Source: Strigops habroptila
Lineage: Eukaryota > Chordata > Aves > Psittaciformes > Psittacidae
NCBI RefSeq assembly: GCF_004027225.2
Contig: NC_046360.1
Location: 4,204,001-4,268,000 of the forward strand
DNA: 64,000 bases
Reading direction: 5' to 3'
Numbering within the stretch: position 1 is the first letter of the stretch; every line of letters begins with the position of its first letter. Positions 36,508-48,979 of this stretch are shown here, piece by piece. The position numbers were made by a program, and so were the translations under genes. A model generated the notes under the pieces. It saw only the letters and a list, made by a program, of their open reading frames with translations, was not told the origin of the DNA and ran no database searches.

Positions 36508-36540
36508 TTTTTTTCTATCTATATATATGTGTTTTTCTCT
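36508..36540 (+). repeat. T-rich and TA/TG simple repeat
   Basis: A T8 run is followed by CTATCTATATATATGTG and a pyrimidine stretch. It is a short imperfect microsatellite with no other feature. Confidence 0.6.
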
Positions 36541-38337
36541 CTGTGAGTGATGATGTGGGGCTGATGATGTGAATCTTCAGGTTTGGCTTTCTCTGGTCCA
36601 GTTCTGGATCCTCCCCAACAGCATCTTTTTTAAAAAGCCTTTGTGCCTTGCTTGAATGGCAGAGTCTTATATACAGAGGAAGAGGATTTCTTTTGTTGTT
36701 TATGTATTTATCTTTAGAATCGTGTTGGAGAGATTTGACTGGGGTTTTGGGTTTTCTCCCTGTAGATTTGAAATGTTTATGAGAATGGTACTTACTTGGA
36801 TCAAAGGAGAGCTTCTGGCAGTCCACTGACTTTGTGTTAGTACTGGCAGTTTGACAAATAATGAAAAAGCAATCATTTCCCCTTCTCCCACTTTTATTCT
36901 GAGGATAAAGGCATGGTTAAGATCTCCGTGCTCAAAAATAATTGCTCATGGCCCTTAAAAAGAAGAAAAAAATCCATAACACCCTTTAAATAGATGATTT
37001 CTTTCCTGTTGGTTTGTGTTTTGCATTGGTGAGTGTCTTTGCTGCCAGTCTGAGGCTAAACTTGACTAAATTTACGTGGAGTCTGGTCAAGTTGAGTCTG
37101 GGAAGGAAAACTGGGTAAGTAATGTTACTGCCTTGGAAAGCAGCACCCGCAGCAGGAGCTGAGCAGCAGAGATGCTGCAGGGCCATGCACTTTGTGCTCT
37201 GCCAACAGAACTGGTTTGCGCAGCACAAAGCTAAAGAATTTTCCCAAATACAGAATGAATGGGAAAAAAAGAGGAATTTTCCTTTGCCACATGATTTAAA
37301 ATAGCTCAAGCACCTTCTCAAATGGGGGTGAGCGGCTGCTGGGACCTGCTGGGCAGGAGGAGTTCAGGGCTGCCCGTTCCTCCTCCAGCTGCCCCTGGGG
37401 GCTGATGCACAAGGGAAGTGTCCACCAGAGCTTTGCAGGATTTCTCCTTTTCCTTTCTTTTCTTGCTTTGATGGCAGAGATGTGAGGATGAACTGCTGTG
37501 TTTTACATCTCTCCTCCCCCGGCAGCCAAATGGTGCTGTGCAACCGGCCGCCTTGGGTCTGCGGTGGCTGCACGGGGGGACCGGGCTGCCTGCCCATCCC
37601 AAGTACTGTGCCCTCCACCTTCCCAGGGCATTAACCCGCTGTCGTTTCCAGCAAAGCCAGGCACAAAAGGTTAGGCTGGGCCTGTTCTCCTTGTTTGGGG
37701 ATAACTGCAGCAGTTTCATTCCTTTTTTTTTAATGCTGCTAATTGGTGCTCTCAGCCTCAGTTCCAGCTTAATGAAGGCTGCTGCCTGGGAATCATTGCA
37801 AGCAGTTATGGAAATGTGCTTAAATGCCTAAATCTGTTGTACTTTTCTCTTTATGGGCTTATTCCTTCAAAAAGGATAAATTTTCCCCAAGTCCCCACCT
37901 GCCCAGGATGAATGTTTCCTTGAACCCTGCAGGGGGGCTCCAGGTACCTCTGCAGCAGAGAGGGCACACGGGGAATTAGTGCTGATGCTGTGAGGCAGCC
38001 CAGCCCCTGCTGCACCCCCTGTGCTGAGGAAGCACCATTTTCGGTCTGCTTGCTCCATACTCCAGATGGGGCCTTTGGATGCTGGGGATGGGGATTGATA
38101 GAGCATCCAACTTTCCTCCCACGCAGGGGAGGAGAGCATCCCTCCTTCTCTGACCTGCCCATCACAAGCATCAATTACTCGAGCCAATGGCCCTGTTAAA
38201 TCAACAGGGCTGCTAATTGGATGCTAATGCAGCGTGCCTGCCATGGTCCTTGCTGATGCCGTGGCTGCACCGCTCGTGTTGGTCTGTCTGGCAGTCAGCG
38301 CATGTCCCAGCTCTGTTCTTCGTGGTGGGGACTCACA

Positions 38338-38530
38338 GTGTATGTGGAACAAGTTGCCCATAGAAGCTGGGTCTGCCCCATCCCTGTACATGTTCAAGGC
38401 CAGGTTGGACGGAGCTTGGAGCAACCTGGTCTAGTGGAAGGTGTCCCTGCCCGTGGCAGGGGCTTGGAACTGGATGAGCTTTAGTCCCTTCCAAGCCAAA
38501 CCATTCTATGATGATGATGATGATTCTACA
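38338..38530 (+). mobile_element. CR1 LINE, 5'-truncated 3' end
   Basis: The sequence follows the CR1 3' end in the + orientation. It has GTTGCCCATAGAAGCTG, then the CCCCATCCCTG and TTCAAGGCCAGGTTGGA blocks, then GGAGCAACCTGGTCTAGTGG and AAGGTGTCCCTGCC. It then runs through CCATTCTATGATGATGATGATGATTC, the microsatellite-like tail where CR1 reverse transcription begins. The copy is well preserved, so it is fairly young. It is a dead fragment with no coding part, inserted in the same orientation as the host gene. Confidence 0.92.
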
Positions 38531-39922
38531 TTTGCACAGTGGCAGAGAAGGTTTAAGCTGTGTCTCTGCTAAAAACAAAGAAAAGGGTTACTTTATGGTT
38601 TTTCCCATCATGGCTGTTGGCTGTAGCCATACATTCCCCAGGTTTGGAGGTGTGTGAGCTATTCCTGGTGGTCCTGGGAGGTGTTTGGATGAGGGCTTGT
38701 GGTTTCCTCTGAGGCGAAGCACCATCCAGTTCAACGTACACTCGCGCAAGCCAGGCCAATTAATTCTGCTCCGGGCATTGAGCCAGTGATGGTAGGAAGC
38801 AATGATGAATAGCCAGGCTGTCACTCCCTCCTCCAGGAGAGTGTTTTGGGAGGTCAGGAGCCACCATGGTGGGTGTGTTTCCGGAACGGTTTGCAGCTTG
38901 TTTCTGTTGGTGAGACATGGAGCTGGCAAAGGTGCTGCTTCCATGAAGCATCCCTTGAGGATAATGTGTGAAGTTGATTGGTTTTAAATGCCTCTTTACA
39001 AATTGGCTCTCCACTAAATTTATTCGGCTGTTACTAAGCTGTGAGCCCCTGGGGTGGTGACTCTGTGCCCTTGGGGTGGCGTGGTTTGGGATGTTTCCTT
39101 TTGGAAAGCCTTATCTGGTGCTTTTTCAGGGATCATTGATGGGAGCCTTGTGCCAGCTAGTGGTCTCCAGAGGTTGTCACCCCATGGTGGCCTTGCCTTG
39201 GCTTATCCAGAGTGAGCTGCAGCTCCTCAGGCAGGTGTGTGGATCTCTTAGCTGTTGGTAGCTTTAATCAGAAAAACTGGATCGAGCATCAGCTTATGCT
39301 CTTATCCCAGGAGGTGGTCGCGTCAGGCTGGCGATGAGGGACAGCATCTATATTGTCCCTCACCTTTTATCTACAGCCTTTCACTGGCATGAAGTGCAAA
39401 ATCCTTCCCGCAGTGCTGGGGGGACCTTTGGCACTCATGGATTTTCCCTCTTCCCTTGTTTTTAAAGTAGGGCTACATGCTTCCTTCCGAGAGAGCCCAT
39501 TGACTCGGAAGCCTTTCAGGTAGGGATTTCCAAGGTGCTGGGTGGATGTTTCTCTGCAAATGACTCCAAGTACATGGTGCTTCAAGACCAAGAGAGTGTC
39601 CAGGGCCTCCTGAATATGGCTGTGGAAGTAAAACAAGTGCTTGTGTTTAAAGAACAACATAGGGTATTATTTATTTTTGCTCCTGATCAGAGGGAAATGT
39701 GAGTGGTCTAATTCCCATACTTTAAGAGCAACATTCAGCCAAAATGATGGACAGGGAAGATGAGAAGTGACTGCTGCAAGCCAAAAGCAGCAACCCTATG
39801 GAGCAGAGCTAGAGACAGCTTTAAAGCTATGAACATAATTGCTGGAGGAGTCTGCCAAGGAACCAGATGCTGTAAATGAAAGAACAACTTCCATGGCTTG
39901 GCATCTGCCCGCGACCCTGCGA

Positions 39923-39940
39923 GAGGAGGAGGAGGAGGAG
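39923..39940 (+). repeat. GAG triplet microsatellite
   Basis: Six GAG units in a row, in noncoding intron sequence. Confidence 0.85.
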
Positions 39941-41728
39941 CAGGGGAACTGCGTGGAGGGCTGGGGAGCAGTTGCTCCAGCTGCAAAATGGGTACCTTCA
40001 AAAACACTTGGTCCATGTTGGTATTTTTGTGTGGGGGAGAACCTGTTGGAAAGAGGAGAGGTGATGGTCTTGTGGCCTGTTTGACCCTATCCTATGTGTT
40101 TGCTGTCAGCACTGTATGGTTGGTTGGCTGCTGGGAAGATCTGGGTGCTGCAGCAGCTTAAGCAGGTGGTGGTAAATGAGGAAGATGTGGCTGGGCTGAA
40201 TTCTGAACCTTTTGGGGCCCATTTCTGCCCAGAACCCTTCAGAGCAGTCTGTTTTCCTTGCATGGCCAAGCTCAGTTGATTTTTAAACTCAGTGGCTACA
40301 CGTGACTTGTCTGAGGTCGAATCGCGCTTGGCAACGCTCTGATTTTGAAAACCAAACTGCAGAGTTCCTGTTGGTTTTCCCCCCAATTTATTTTTACAAT
40401 TACTGTTAAAATAATTGCAGTCCTAGCAAAGATAAACAGCTGGGTTTACCATAATCAGTACAGAAAAAACATCCATCATTTACATGGTATGAAACCTCTG
40501 CAACACAGCATATTACTGCGGCTGCATCTTAAGGAAAAAATAAAAAGCCTTTATGGGAAGGGGAGCAGGAAATCAGTTGGGGTCCTTCTTCTGCATCAAG
40601 CTCATGTGGATAACAGCATCAGAGCTTGCAGCAGCGACACAGCCTCCTTTCTGCTTGTGCTTGAACCAAACACCCCAGGAAAAAGTGATAAAAACAGGGT
40701 ATCTTCCAAAAGCTGTGCAGTGGTGCTGCCTGGCGTGCACAAACACAATGTGCCTCTCACAGCTGGGGAAATAAAGGCAGGGAGCAGTAATTAGATGTAA
40801 CAGGGGAAGTTTGTGCAGTTTCAGGCAAGGACAAGAGGATAGTGCTGTTTTTCAAGCCAGGGAAAGGAAGGAGAGCTTTGTTCATGGGTTAGGTGGGGTT
40901 TTTTGCAGTTTTAATAGCCTTTTGTTTTCTACTCGTTTCGTTTTAGTCAGTGGAGAAGGGGTTCAACATGCTCCTGGGGTGCACGGGGATGAGCTGGAGA
41001 TGGGAGTGGGATGGAGGGTTTGGGGCAGGGGGTCACCCCCGGCATCCTGAGGAGTTGGGGGGAAAGTGGAGGTGGCTGGGGGCAAATTTAGCCCCTGCCT
41101 CTGCATGCTCATGGCAACCTGCTATATGTGTATCCGTGTTTGTGAGGAGTTGTGGATATTTTGCCTCAAAATAACACAGTGTGTTTTCGCAAGGAGGAGT
41201 GGGGAGAGGCCTCTATTGCTGCAGCTTGGGGACACAGTCATGTGCAAGTCAAATAAGCCACATCATGTTGAGTGCTGAATGACTCTGCTTATTAATATAA
41301 TAAAGCAGAGGAACACACTGTCATGACAGTCTCTGCAGCGAGAATCCAGGGGGTTATTTTAACCAAGGCAGCATTAAATCTTTGTCTCCTGAAAATTGCA
41401 CCCTGGAGGTAAGGGCTGCAGGGTAGGAGGGTAGGAACATTTAACAAGGGCTTGCAGGGGTTTTTACGCATATCGTGGTCTCCAGAACAGTGCTTTGCTG
41501 TCTGAGGTTTTTATATCTTGCTCATCACTATAGTTCAGTTCCTCAGGCATGATGAGGAGCAAAGCACTCTCTCTTTTCTTTTTTTTTTTCCTTCTTTTCT
41601 TAGTTTCAAGATGAGATTTTCTCTGCTCTAGCAGTGATACAAGACCTTTTCTTCAGATGTACTATATGAAAACATGCTGTCATCTTCTGCTTTGGAAGCT
41701 GGCAAGTCTGTGCGCGTATATGTATATT

Positions 41729-41775
41729 CTATATATACACATACACACCATAGAGAGAGATGTGTGTATATATAG
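41729..41775. repeat. TA/CA-rich imperfect hairpin
   Basis: The left arm CTATATATACACAT (41729-41742) pairs with the right arm ATGTGTGTATATATAG (41760-41775), with one two-base bulge and a loop rich in ACAC and GAGAG. It is derived from simple repeats. Confidence 0.65.
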
Positions 41776-42234
41776 GTATTCCCTCCCGCCTCAGATAAAA
41801 TAGGCCTTTCTCCTCTCTTTAACAAAAACGGAGTGTTTGTTGGGTGATGGAAGATCAAATCCTTCTCAGGGTTCCCTGATGGGCTCACAGCCTGGTCTGC
41901 TGTGATCGATTCAAGGGCAATAACACTTCTCTCCTGCACCCCTGACACCAGGAGTTTGGTCACTGGGTGCACAGGTAGGTTCACCAGACCCTTGGAGAAG
42001 ACCTGATGTGGTCTTAGTTCCCTTAGAGCCTGGGAAGTTTCTGAACCCACAGAAAGACCTTTGAGGCTTCAGACGGCCCCATCATCAAGGGCTGCCTGCT
42101 GTGGATGGGGCTTTCCAGGAGGCTGTAGCATGGACCCTGCACTGTGCTTAACCAGAGGCATAAAAGTTATGGGTTGTAGATTTTAAGGTCTTGCTGCCTA
42201 AAGGTATTTCTTTCCTGTCTTTGCAAATGTTCCT

Positions 42235-42420
42235 AATGCTGTATAAATATTGTCTTTGAGGTTTACTGGCAGCTAACATTACCACATGCTTTCATTTAAA
42301 GCAAAATCAGAGTGTCTATTTTATATCTCTAAGAGAATTATGAAAGCCCCCTTTGCGCCATTGCAAACAAATGGAGATTGACAGTTATTAGTTTATGATC
42401 TAACTACTCTGACAGTGTTT
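42235..42420. promoter_or_regulatory. candidate conserved noncoding element
   Basis: This AT-rich block has ATAAATATTG, CATTTAAAGC, GCAAACAAATGG (forkhead-like) and ACAGTTATTAGTTTATGA words and no repeat signature. It stands out against GC-richer, lower-complexity flanks. The assignment is inference only. Confidence 0.3.
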
Positions 42421-44107
42421 GACGCAGAGGGGTTTTCAGTCATTGACTATGAGGCATCCCTTGTACGTGCTCGAGAGGGATGCTCAATCTGTCATACCAT
42501 TGCTGACCATTTACTTGGCTCCTGCTGGGGAACTCAAGGTCCCGGGAGGGTGAAAGTACCAATACTGAGCAAACTGGACAAGTCACTGAGCAGAAACCTG
42601 CTGTTTGCAGCACATGCTTAAAAGGGGCCCGAGATGCTGGAGTTTTTTCCCCATGGTCTTGTTTGCAGGTAGTTGAGAGCAATAGAGAAATGAAGGATTA
42701 TGTTATGCGTATTGCAGGTCACTTTTAGCAATAATCAGCAGAATTTAGCTCCTAGTAAGTGTCTAATAAATCTGAATTAAATCTTTAATTGAAGGACTTA
42801 CTGTGAAGGGTAACCAAAAAAACCCCCCAAAACAGCCTGTTCGCTTGCTATTGCTCTGGTGTTCTCTGGCTCTCATGTGCAAGGCAATGACTGCAGGTCA
42901 TATAGCTCATTTTAGCTGAGTATAAGCAGCAGCTCTGCTGGAGTAAGGGTAAGTAAGCACAGACCCTTCTCTTCCCTGTCCACAGGCACAGCGTGGGCCA
43001 CGTCTCACAACCCACAGCACTGCTCTACAGCCCTGCCTGTTGTGTCTGGCATATGGCATTGCAGCCCTTAAATATGATGGTTTTCATTTGTCACAGCTGT
43101 CAGTGACTCAAATCAATCTCTGGTGCCGTTAATCCATCCTGAGTGGAGATCCCAGCAAAGCCTTCTGGTAGTGGGGAGAAGTTTACTCTCTGCTGATACT
43201 TTGCAATAGAAAAAGAGACAAGTTTGCTATTGATCGCAGATGACTCTGGATCTGCACAAGCTCTCCCCATTCCCAGTGGAGACTGCTTTTCAGGTCTGTT
43301 TCTGGGGACAGTAAGCTTTGCAGCAAAGTCACTGGAATGCTATCAGCGAAAGCAAGACATTACCTTAATCAACCAGCACCACCTCCCTGCTTCCTGTGAT
43401 GCTATGGATAATTGGGAGTTAAACTTTTGTAAATAGAAAAAGCAGAGTACTTATTATTTATTTTGCAGGCAGTTATTGCTTCTGCTTCTCCTTGTCAGTA
43501 TTTTGATTGCTGTGGAGATCTCTCTCCTCCCTGGGTGTAGGCAGCAACGTAAGGATGGACATGCATGGGCTGGATTGCTAAGCAACACTGCCGGAGCGCT
43601 GCATACCCCAGGCACTGTCCTCACCACACATCATTCTGCACTGTCCGCTGCCTCAGTGCTTGCTGGATTTGGATCTCACAGACCTGTCAATAGCATTGAT
43701 TAGGGGAGATTACAGTGATCATAAAGTTAAACAGAAAATGGCATCGCCTGTTGCTGGTGGGAAGCTGACAGCACAGGAATGCTGTTCATGGAGAATTGAT
43801 GCTCATGGCTATTGATTGGCAAACACTTTGCATTGCATTGAGTGTCAGTCTAGTTAGTTCACAAATTTATGGATGTCATTCTGCATTTGGCACAAACTTT
43901 CCTGCTTTCTGTGGCATTTTGTTTGGAGAGTTTGACTAAAATGGCAGTGGGATCTGCTAGGAACAAAATGGAGATGTGGGAATAAAATATTAGCTTTATC
44001 ATTTGCATTTATTGTACGTCTCAGCAGTGTTTAGCATACCTCTGCTCTCTAATTTTATGTTTAACATAGTTTGAAGCCCAGGGGGACTCATTCTATGTCA
44101 ATATGAT

Positions 44108-44140
44108 GATATTGGTACAATATTGGTAAAATATTGGTAT
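44108..44140 (+). repeat. 11-bp triple tandem repeat
   Basis: The word ATATTGGTA occurs three times at an 11-bp spacing. It contains the CCAAT reverse complement (ATTGG) three times. Confidence 0.8.
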
Positions 44141-44599
44141 TTGGAGATGGTTGTCAGATAACTTTAGTTTTCCATGCACAAGCGCGTAGTAAACACACAA
44201 CATTTATGTAATACTTTGGGGACAATTTTAAGTCTTTCAAATCTGTGCTGGGTAATTGAAAACAAATGTTAGCTTCTCTTTCATAGTGCTTCACAGTAGT
44301 CCCAGTGCACTGTGATGGCGTTTTCGTTTTAGTGCTCTTTGGAGACATTTGAAGTATGTGGCTTCCTAAATCTGAGCTGACTTAGAGCATGGGGATCGCT
44401 CTCTGTAAAATGCATTACTGCAGCGTTTGGAGGAGAGCCCGCAGTGAGCAGTGTTTGCCTTGCTGGGCCATGCCAGGCCTGTTCAAATTGGATACATTCC
44501 TCACAGCTGAGCAACTTTCTGGGATGCAATTTAGTAAAAACTTTGGTGGCAGGCTCTGGTGTGGCACTTTGCAGCTGGGAGGCAGTTCTATGTGGTCTT

Positions 44600-44610
44600 G
44601 GGGGGGGGGG
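44600..44610 (+). repeat. G11 homopolymer
   Basis: Eleven consecutive G in the intron. This is a likely site of length error in assemblies. Confidence 0.8.
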
Positions 44611-47600
44611 TGAGTCTCATCGTGCCCCCTCAGGGCTCTTCGTGGGCCAGATCCAGCTCACAGGGTGCTGCATTTGTGTTTGTGTTTTGCAAGCAGTGAG
44701 GCTTGCTGGGAGGAGCTGACCAGCATTCAGAGCACGGCCTGAGCTGTGTGTCAGCAGTGATCCCATATGCCATGTCCCCAAGGGGTCCCCAGGCTCCAGG
44801 TGGATGCTCAGTGGTTTTGCTGTGGGGACAAGACTCCAGAGGCAGCTTGGCTTGGCTCTGAAGTGAAAACCCATCCCTAAATCACTGCCATGTGGCTTTC
44901 CACAGGTAGCCAAAGAGAGCAGTACTTGTTGCACCTCCCAACATACTGAATTTGGACTGGTGGTGCTGAGGAGGAGTGTGCCACATGTGGGATGTATCTT
45001 GTCTAACAGTCATCTGAAAAGGGCATTTTGGTTCTCTGTTTAATTGCTTCAGAGGTAGGTTGTCCTGCTTTGACTCGTGTCTCTGCACGCAGGGGAATGG
45101 GCTCCCAGGTGCTGCCGGCTGGGGACAGCCATGGGGTTGGTCTCCAGTTGTACTGGGTTTTCCACTCTCTGCATTCTGGCACCCAGCCCTTGAGCCAAGA
45201 ACTACCCTCCTCCCATTCTTCATGGGAATGTTTCTGAGGTGGGGAAGGGACCATCAAGCTCCCTACGCCCTGTGCCACTGTGGGAAGAGGGGCCCCCATG
45301 CTCCTCTCCAAGGCATAGTGGTTTTGCTTTTAGCAGGATAAACCACTGCTGAAGAGATCTGAAGTGCATTTATCCTTTGAAAAGCGAGTCTAAATAGAGT
45401 GCTGTGGAGTTCAATATCTGTCTCCCCGAGATGTTCAGATCAAATGTACCCATTTTGAGATTTTTATTTTTTCCCTCTCTTTTCTGTCAGCCCAATGGCC
45501 TCCCCTGGGAATTCAAATTCCAGTTGAGCTCTTCTGGACTCGTGAATCACTTCCAGTTACAAAGGCACCGTGGTGTGGTCGGGACGTGTGATTATATTAG
45601 TGTTTGGCAGGGCAGAGTAAAGGCCACCTCACCTCCCTCCCATTGTATCAGCTGTAGTGCTATAATAATAATTACAGCAGCAATACAAGGGCCACTGCGA
45701 GGGACCTGGCTCAATGCACACAGGTAAGAGAGAGGCTGGGGAAGCCACAGTCCTTCCCAAGTGCTCTCCTGGAAAGTCTTTATGTCCTCAGCATTTTTTG
45801 TTGGGATGAGCTGGGGCCATGATCAAGCAGTGGCTTTTGTGAGACAGGTATACCCAGAAAAGCCATTCTCATGTGCTGTATGAAAATGGAAATTCATCCC
45901 TAAACATCCACATTCATTTGTAAAACAGCTTAGAAATGAAAGCTGTCAACACCTGAGACTGAGAGGCCATCTGGCCCCTGAAAGAGCTCAATTTTCCCTT
46001 TGCTGAGCTGGGCTAGGTATATAAATGTGATCAGCAAAGCAGCAGCAGAGGTGCCTGGGCTCATTTCTGTTTGCATCCATCCACTAGAGACTTCTTTTTC
46101 AGGATTTGCTAGGCTCCTGAATTGTCATCTTATCATAAAAAGGGAAATAAATCCTCCTGTTTGCCCTGTGCAGCCGTTCTCCCCAGATCTATACCAGTAT
46201 TGGAAAATTCTCTGCCTGTCACTGTGAAGTTTGAAAACCAACTTAACCTGTGCCTTGCCGTGCATCCTTTTGGAAAGATGTGCTGAGGATTTGTTCTGTT
46301 TGTTCATTAAATAAAAGTAGCAGAGAAGAAATCTCATTCAAATGCGTTATTTTCTGAGTGGCACATGCTGTTGACTCACACAATATGTCTCCTGGAGAGT
46401 CCCTTGTGTAAGAAATCTCAGAGCACTTCATCTTCACTCATTAATGAGAGCTTTTTTTTTCTTTTAGCAGAGCTGTTAAAAACTCTGATCTTGATTCTTA
46501 TAAAATGCAAAAGATGTCAAACTACGCAGATCCAATATTTGATGTGTTAATAATCAAGTAAGTTATAAGAGGGGGAATGAAAATACAACCTCAGGAAATA
46601 CATTGTCTTCCTGGTGGTGTTTTTCCCCTGGTTGCTGTTTATTACTATCCGTGTTACCTTGGTAGCAGTTTCTGATGTATCCCTAGATAATAACATGCAC
46701 ACAGTAGTATGAAGTATGTATGGTATATTAGAACACATACAGTAGAAGTGAAACAAGGTATATTTCTTTATTTTCCTTTTCTTTTTCCTTCTGGTATTCT
46801 TGAGGCCATAAAGTCCTTAGTAATTTGCTGACTTTCCTTATACCATCATGAGGGTGGTGCTTCTGTACCACTCTCTGGGATTACCTTTGAGGGCTGTGTC
46901 CTGTCTTGGGGTGGCAACAGTTGTGGTCCTGACTGTAGGAGCAGAAACTGCATTTTCCCTTTTATTTCAGCTGACAATTGCCAAAAGCCATAAGCATTGC
47001 TAATTGGATTTTACTTCCTATCTCAATTATGAGAGTATCCTCTATATCAAGAATAAAAAATGAATCTCTGAGGTGGTACATGCGCAAGTCTTTGCCTTGC
47101 AGGGTGGGTAGGCAATGGGTGACTCAGAAATCTCAAGTTTTGTCCGGCTTTTGGTCACACTTTTGAAAGATACTTTCAATTGTCAGGCTCAGATGTTTTT
47201 AATGCCTCATTTTAGCAAATCCACACGCAAATCCTTGGATCAGCATGTGGTGGAAGGCCCTATCTGGAGGGATGGGGCGCAGGGGGTTCCTAAACTGGAT
47301 TTATCTTGCCGGTTAGGGGGTCTGAATGAAGCTTAAGCGCTTCAAATCCTCATCCAAATAAATTTTGCTTCCCACTGAGATAGTGCCCCTCTCCTAGCAG
47401 AGGGAATTATCATTTCCACCAGGCAATTTAAGGCTATCTTAGGTGGTGGTTCAGGCCTGCTCCACATGGGTTTGGGTTGGCATCACAATGATGGTTTGAA
47501 GTTCCAGTCATATTTATAGTGCCATACTGAATGGAACAGAAAGTAGTTACAGCACAGGAATGGCAAAGGGCATAACAAAAGCTGAAATCCACTTCAAGTA

Positions 47601-48964
47601 TAAAATCCCAATTGGGTATTTATTTGTGCTCATGTAGGAAATGCCATCGCAGTGGTGACTGTGCCCCACCAGTACTTACCATGAGCTGTCCTCTCCTGGC
47701 AGGGGGTGGTTCCTGGGTATGTCTGAGCTATTTTGTGATGCGACTCGCAAGGACAGTGTTAACTACTGAAGTTGGTGCTTTTCCCCCAGGAAAGGCTTTC
47801 CACACTGTGCATCCAGCCTGACTTGGTTTTTCCTGGTTGCCTCTCTAGTCTGCAGCCTGTATCTCTTGCTGTGTTACCAACTTACTTCCCTGACAGCGAG
47901 CAGGAGTTTGAGTCACAGAACAATGCAGAATCAGGTCTCTGCTGCTAACAGGCACTGGGTAGGTTGCTTTCTGGGATCAGTTAAGGATTAGTGGCTATTT
48001 TAGGGTCTTCTAGAGCTAGTTTCCTTTTTTAAAAAGTTATATAAAAAATTGTTTTCTGTGGTGCAAAGTTTTACAGTAAGCAGAGAAAATAACAAATGTG
48101 ACAGGCTCTGCGCAGGGAAGTCTTTCCCTGCAGTCCAATATGGCAAAGAATAGCTGCTGGTGTCTCTCAGGATGGCTGCGTAAGGACTGGGTCTTCAAAA
48201 GCATGTCTAACTCTTTGGGAGTCAAGCTTAGTCCTGCAGGATGCCAATTTCTTTGCTACTGGAGGATCCTTGAGTTCACGGATGCTCAAGTGCTCAATGT
48301 CTCTGACTTCAACCAGATTTTTTCAGCCTGATGTTTTCCCCTGTTGAAGTCTGCTCCCATCATGGGTGAAAGAGAGGGTGCTCATTGCTGAGCAGAGAGA
48401 GGAAGGCAGACCAACCTTCTTTGAACTGGGTTAGTTGATGTACAGGCTCGAGGGCACTACTGTGGATGTTTAGGAGGAAGCCAGCTGTTGTCTGTGGGTT
48501 GCAACGGATGGGAAGTCTTTGGGCTTTTGATTTCAAGATGCTTTAGTTTGCTGCTCTTCTGGAGTTAGGAAATACTGTACAGATGCTGACAAATTAATGA
48601 CTTGGAAAACAAGATCTCAGGAAGAAAATGTCAGGGTTTGGAGAGCTGCTCGGTGGCTATGGAGGAGAGTCCTGTGTTTTTTGCCATTGATTCTGAAGGT
48701 GCTGGAATAGCTAATTTTGGGTTTTCCTTTGCAATATTTCATGACACGTTACATGCTTGGCAGAACAAATCAGGTCACTGCCTTTACTGTCTGCTTGTGC
48801 AACACGTAACTCTTGGGGCTGGAGGGCACCATTTGAAATTTGCACAGAAATTGGAATTTAGCTGTGAGGATTGAAGACACTTATTTTGCTTGGATTATGT
48901 TCCTGTTTATCAGCATCAGGAGGTATTTGAGAGACCTAAAAATTGAATTCTAGGTTTTGCATTT

Positions 48965-48979
48965 AAAAAAAAAAAAAAA
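48965..48979 (+). repeat. A15 homopolymer
   Basis: Fifteen A within AT-rich intron DNA. There is no attached retroposed sequence that I can recognise, so it is not called as an insertion. Confidence 0.75.

Larger units (their letters stand above)
23165..38337 (+). other. TMEM132B: first intron of the putative TMEM132B gene, part 1
   Basis: No second exon was found. The first part is still CpG-island sequence, and a pyrimidine-rich tract lies at about 23885-23950. Candidate regulatory blocks, which are AT-rich and look constrained, lie at about 26095-26300, 34390-34520 and 35090-35260. An A12 run lies near 26743 and a T-rich run near 34219. ORFs on both strands overlap each other and look random. 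No RNA gene was recognised. Confidence 0.55.

Noticed and set aside
38502..38525. TGATGATGATGATGATTC considered as an independent microsatellite
   Set aside because: It is the expected 3' tail of the CR1 element that precedes it.
48965..48979. Poly(A) run considered as the tail of a processed pseudogene
   Set aside because: No upstream sequence resembling a coding or 3' UTR copy and no target-site duplication seen.
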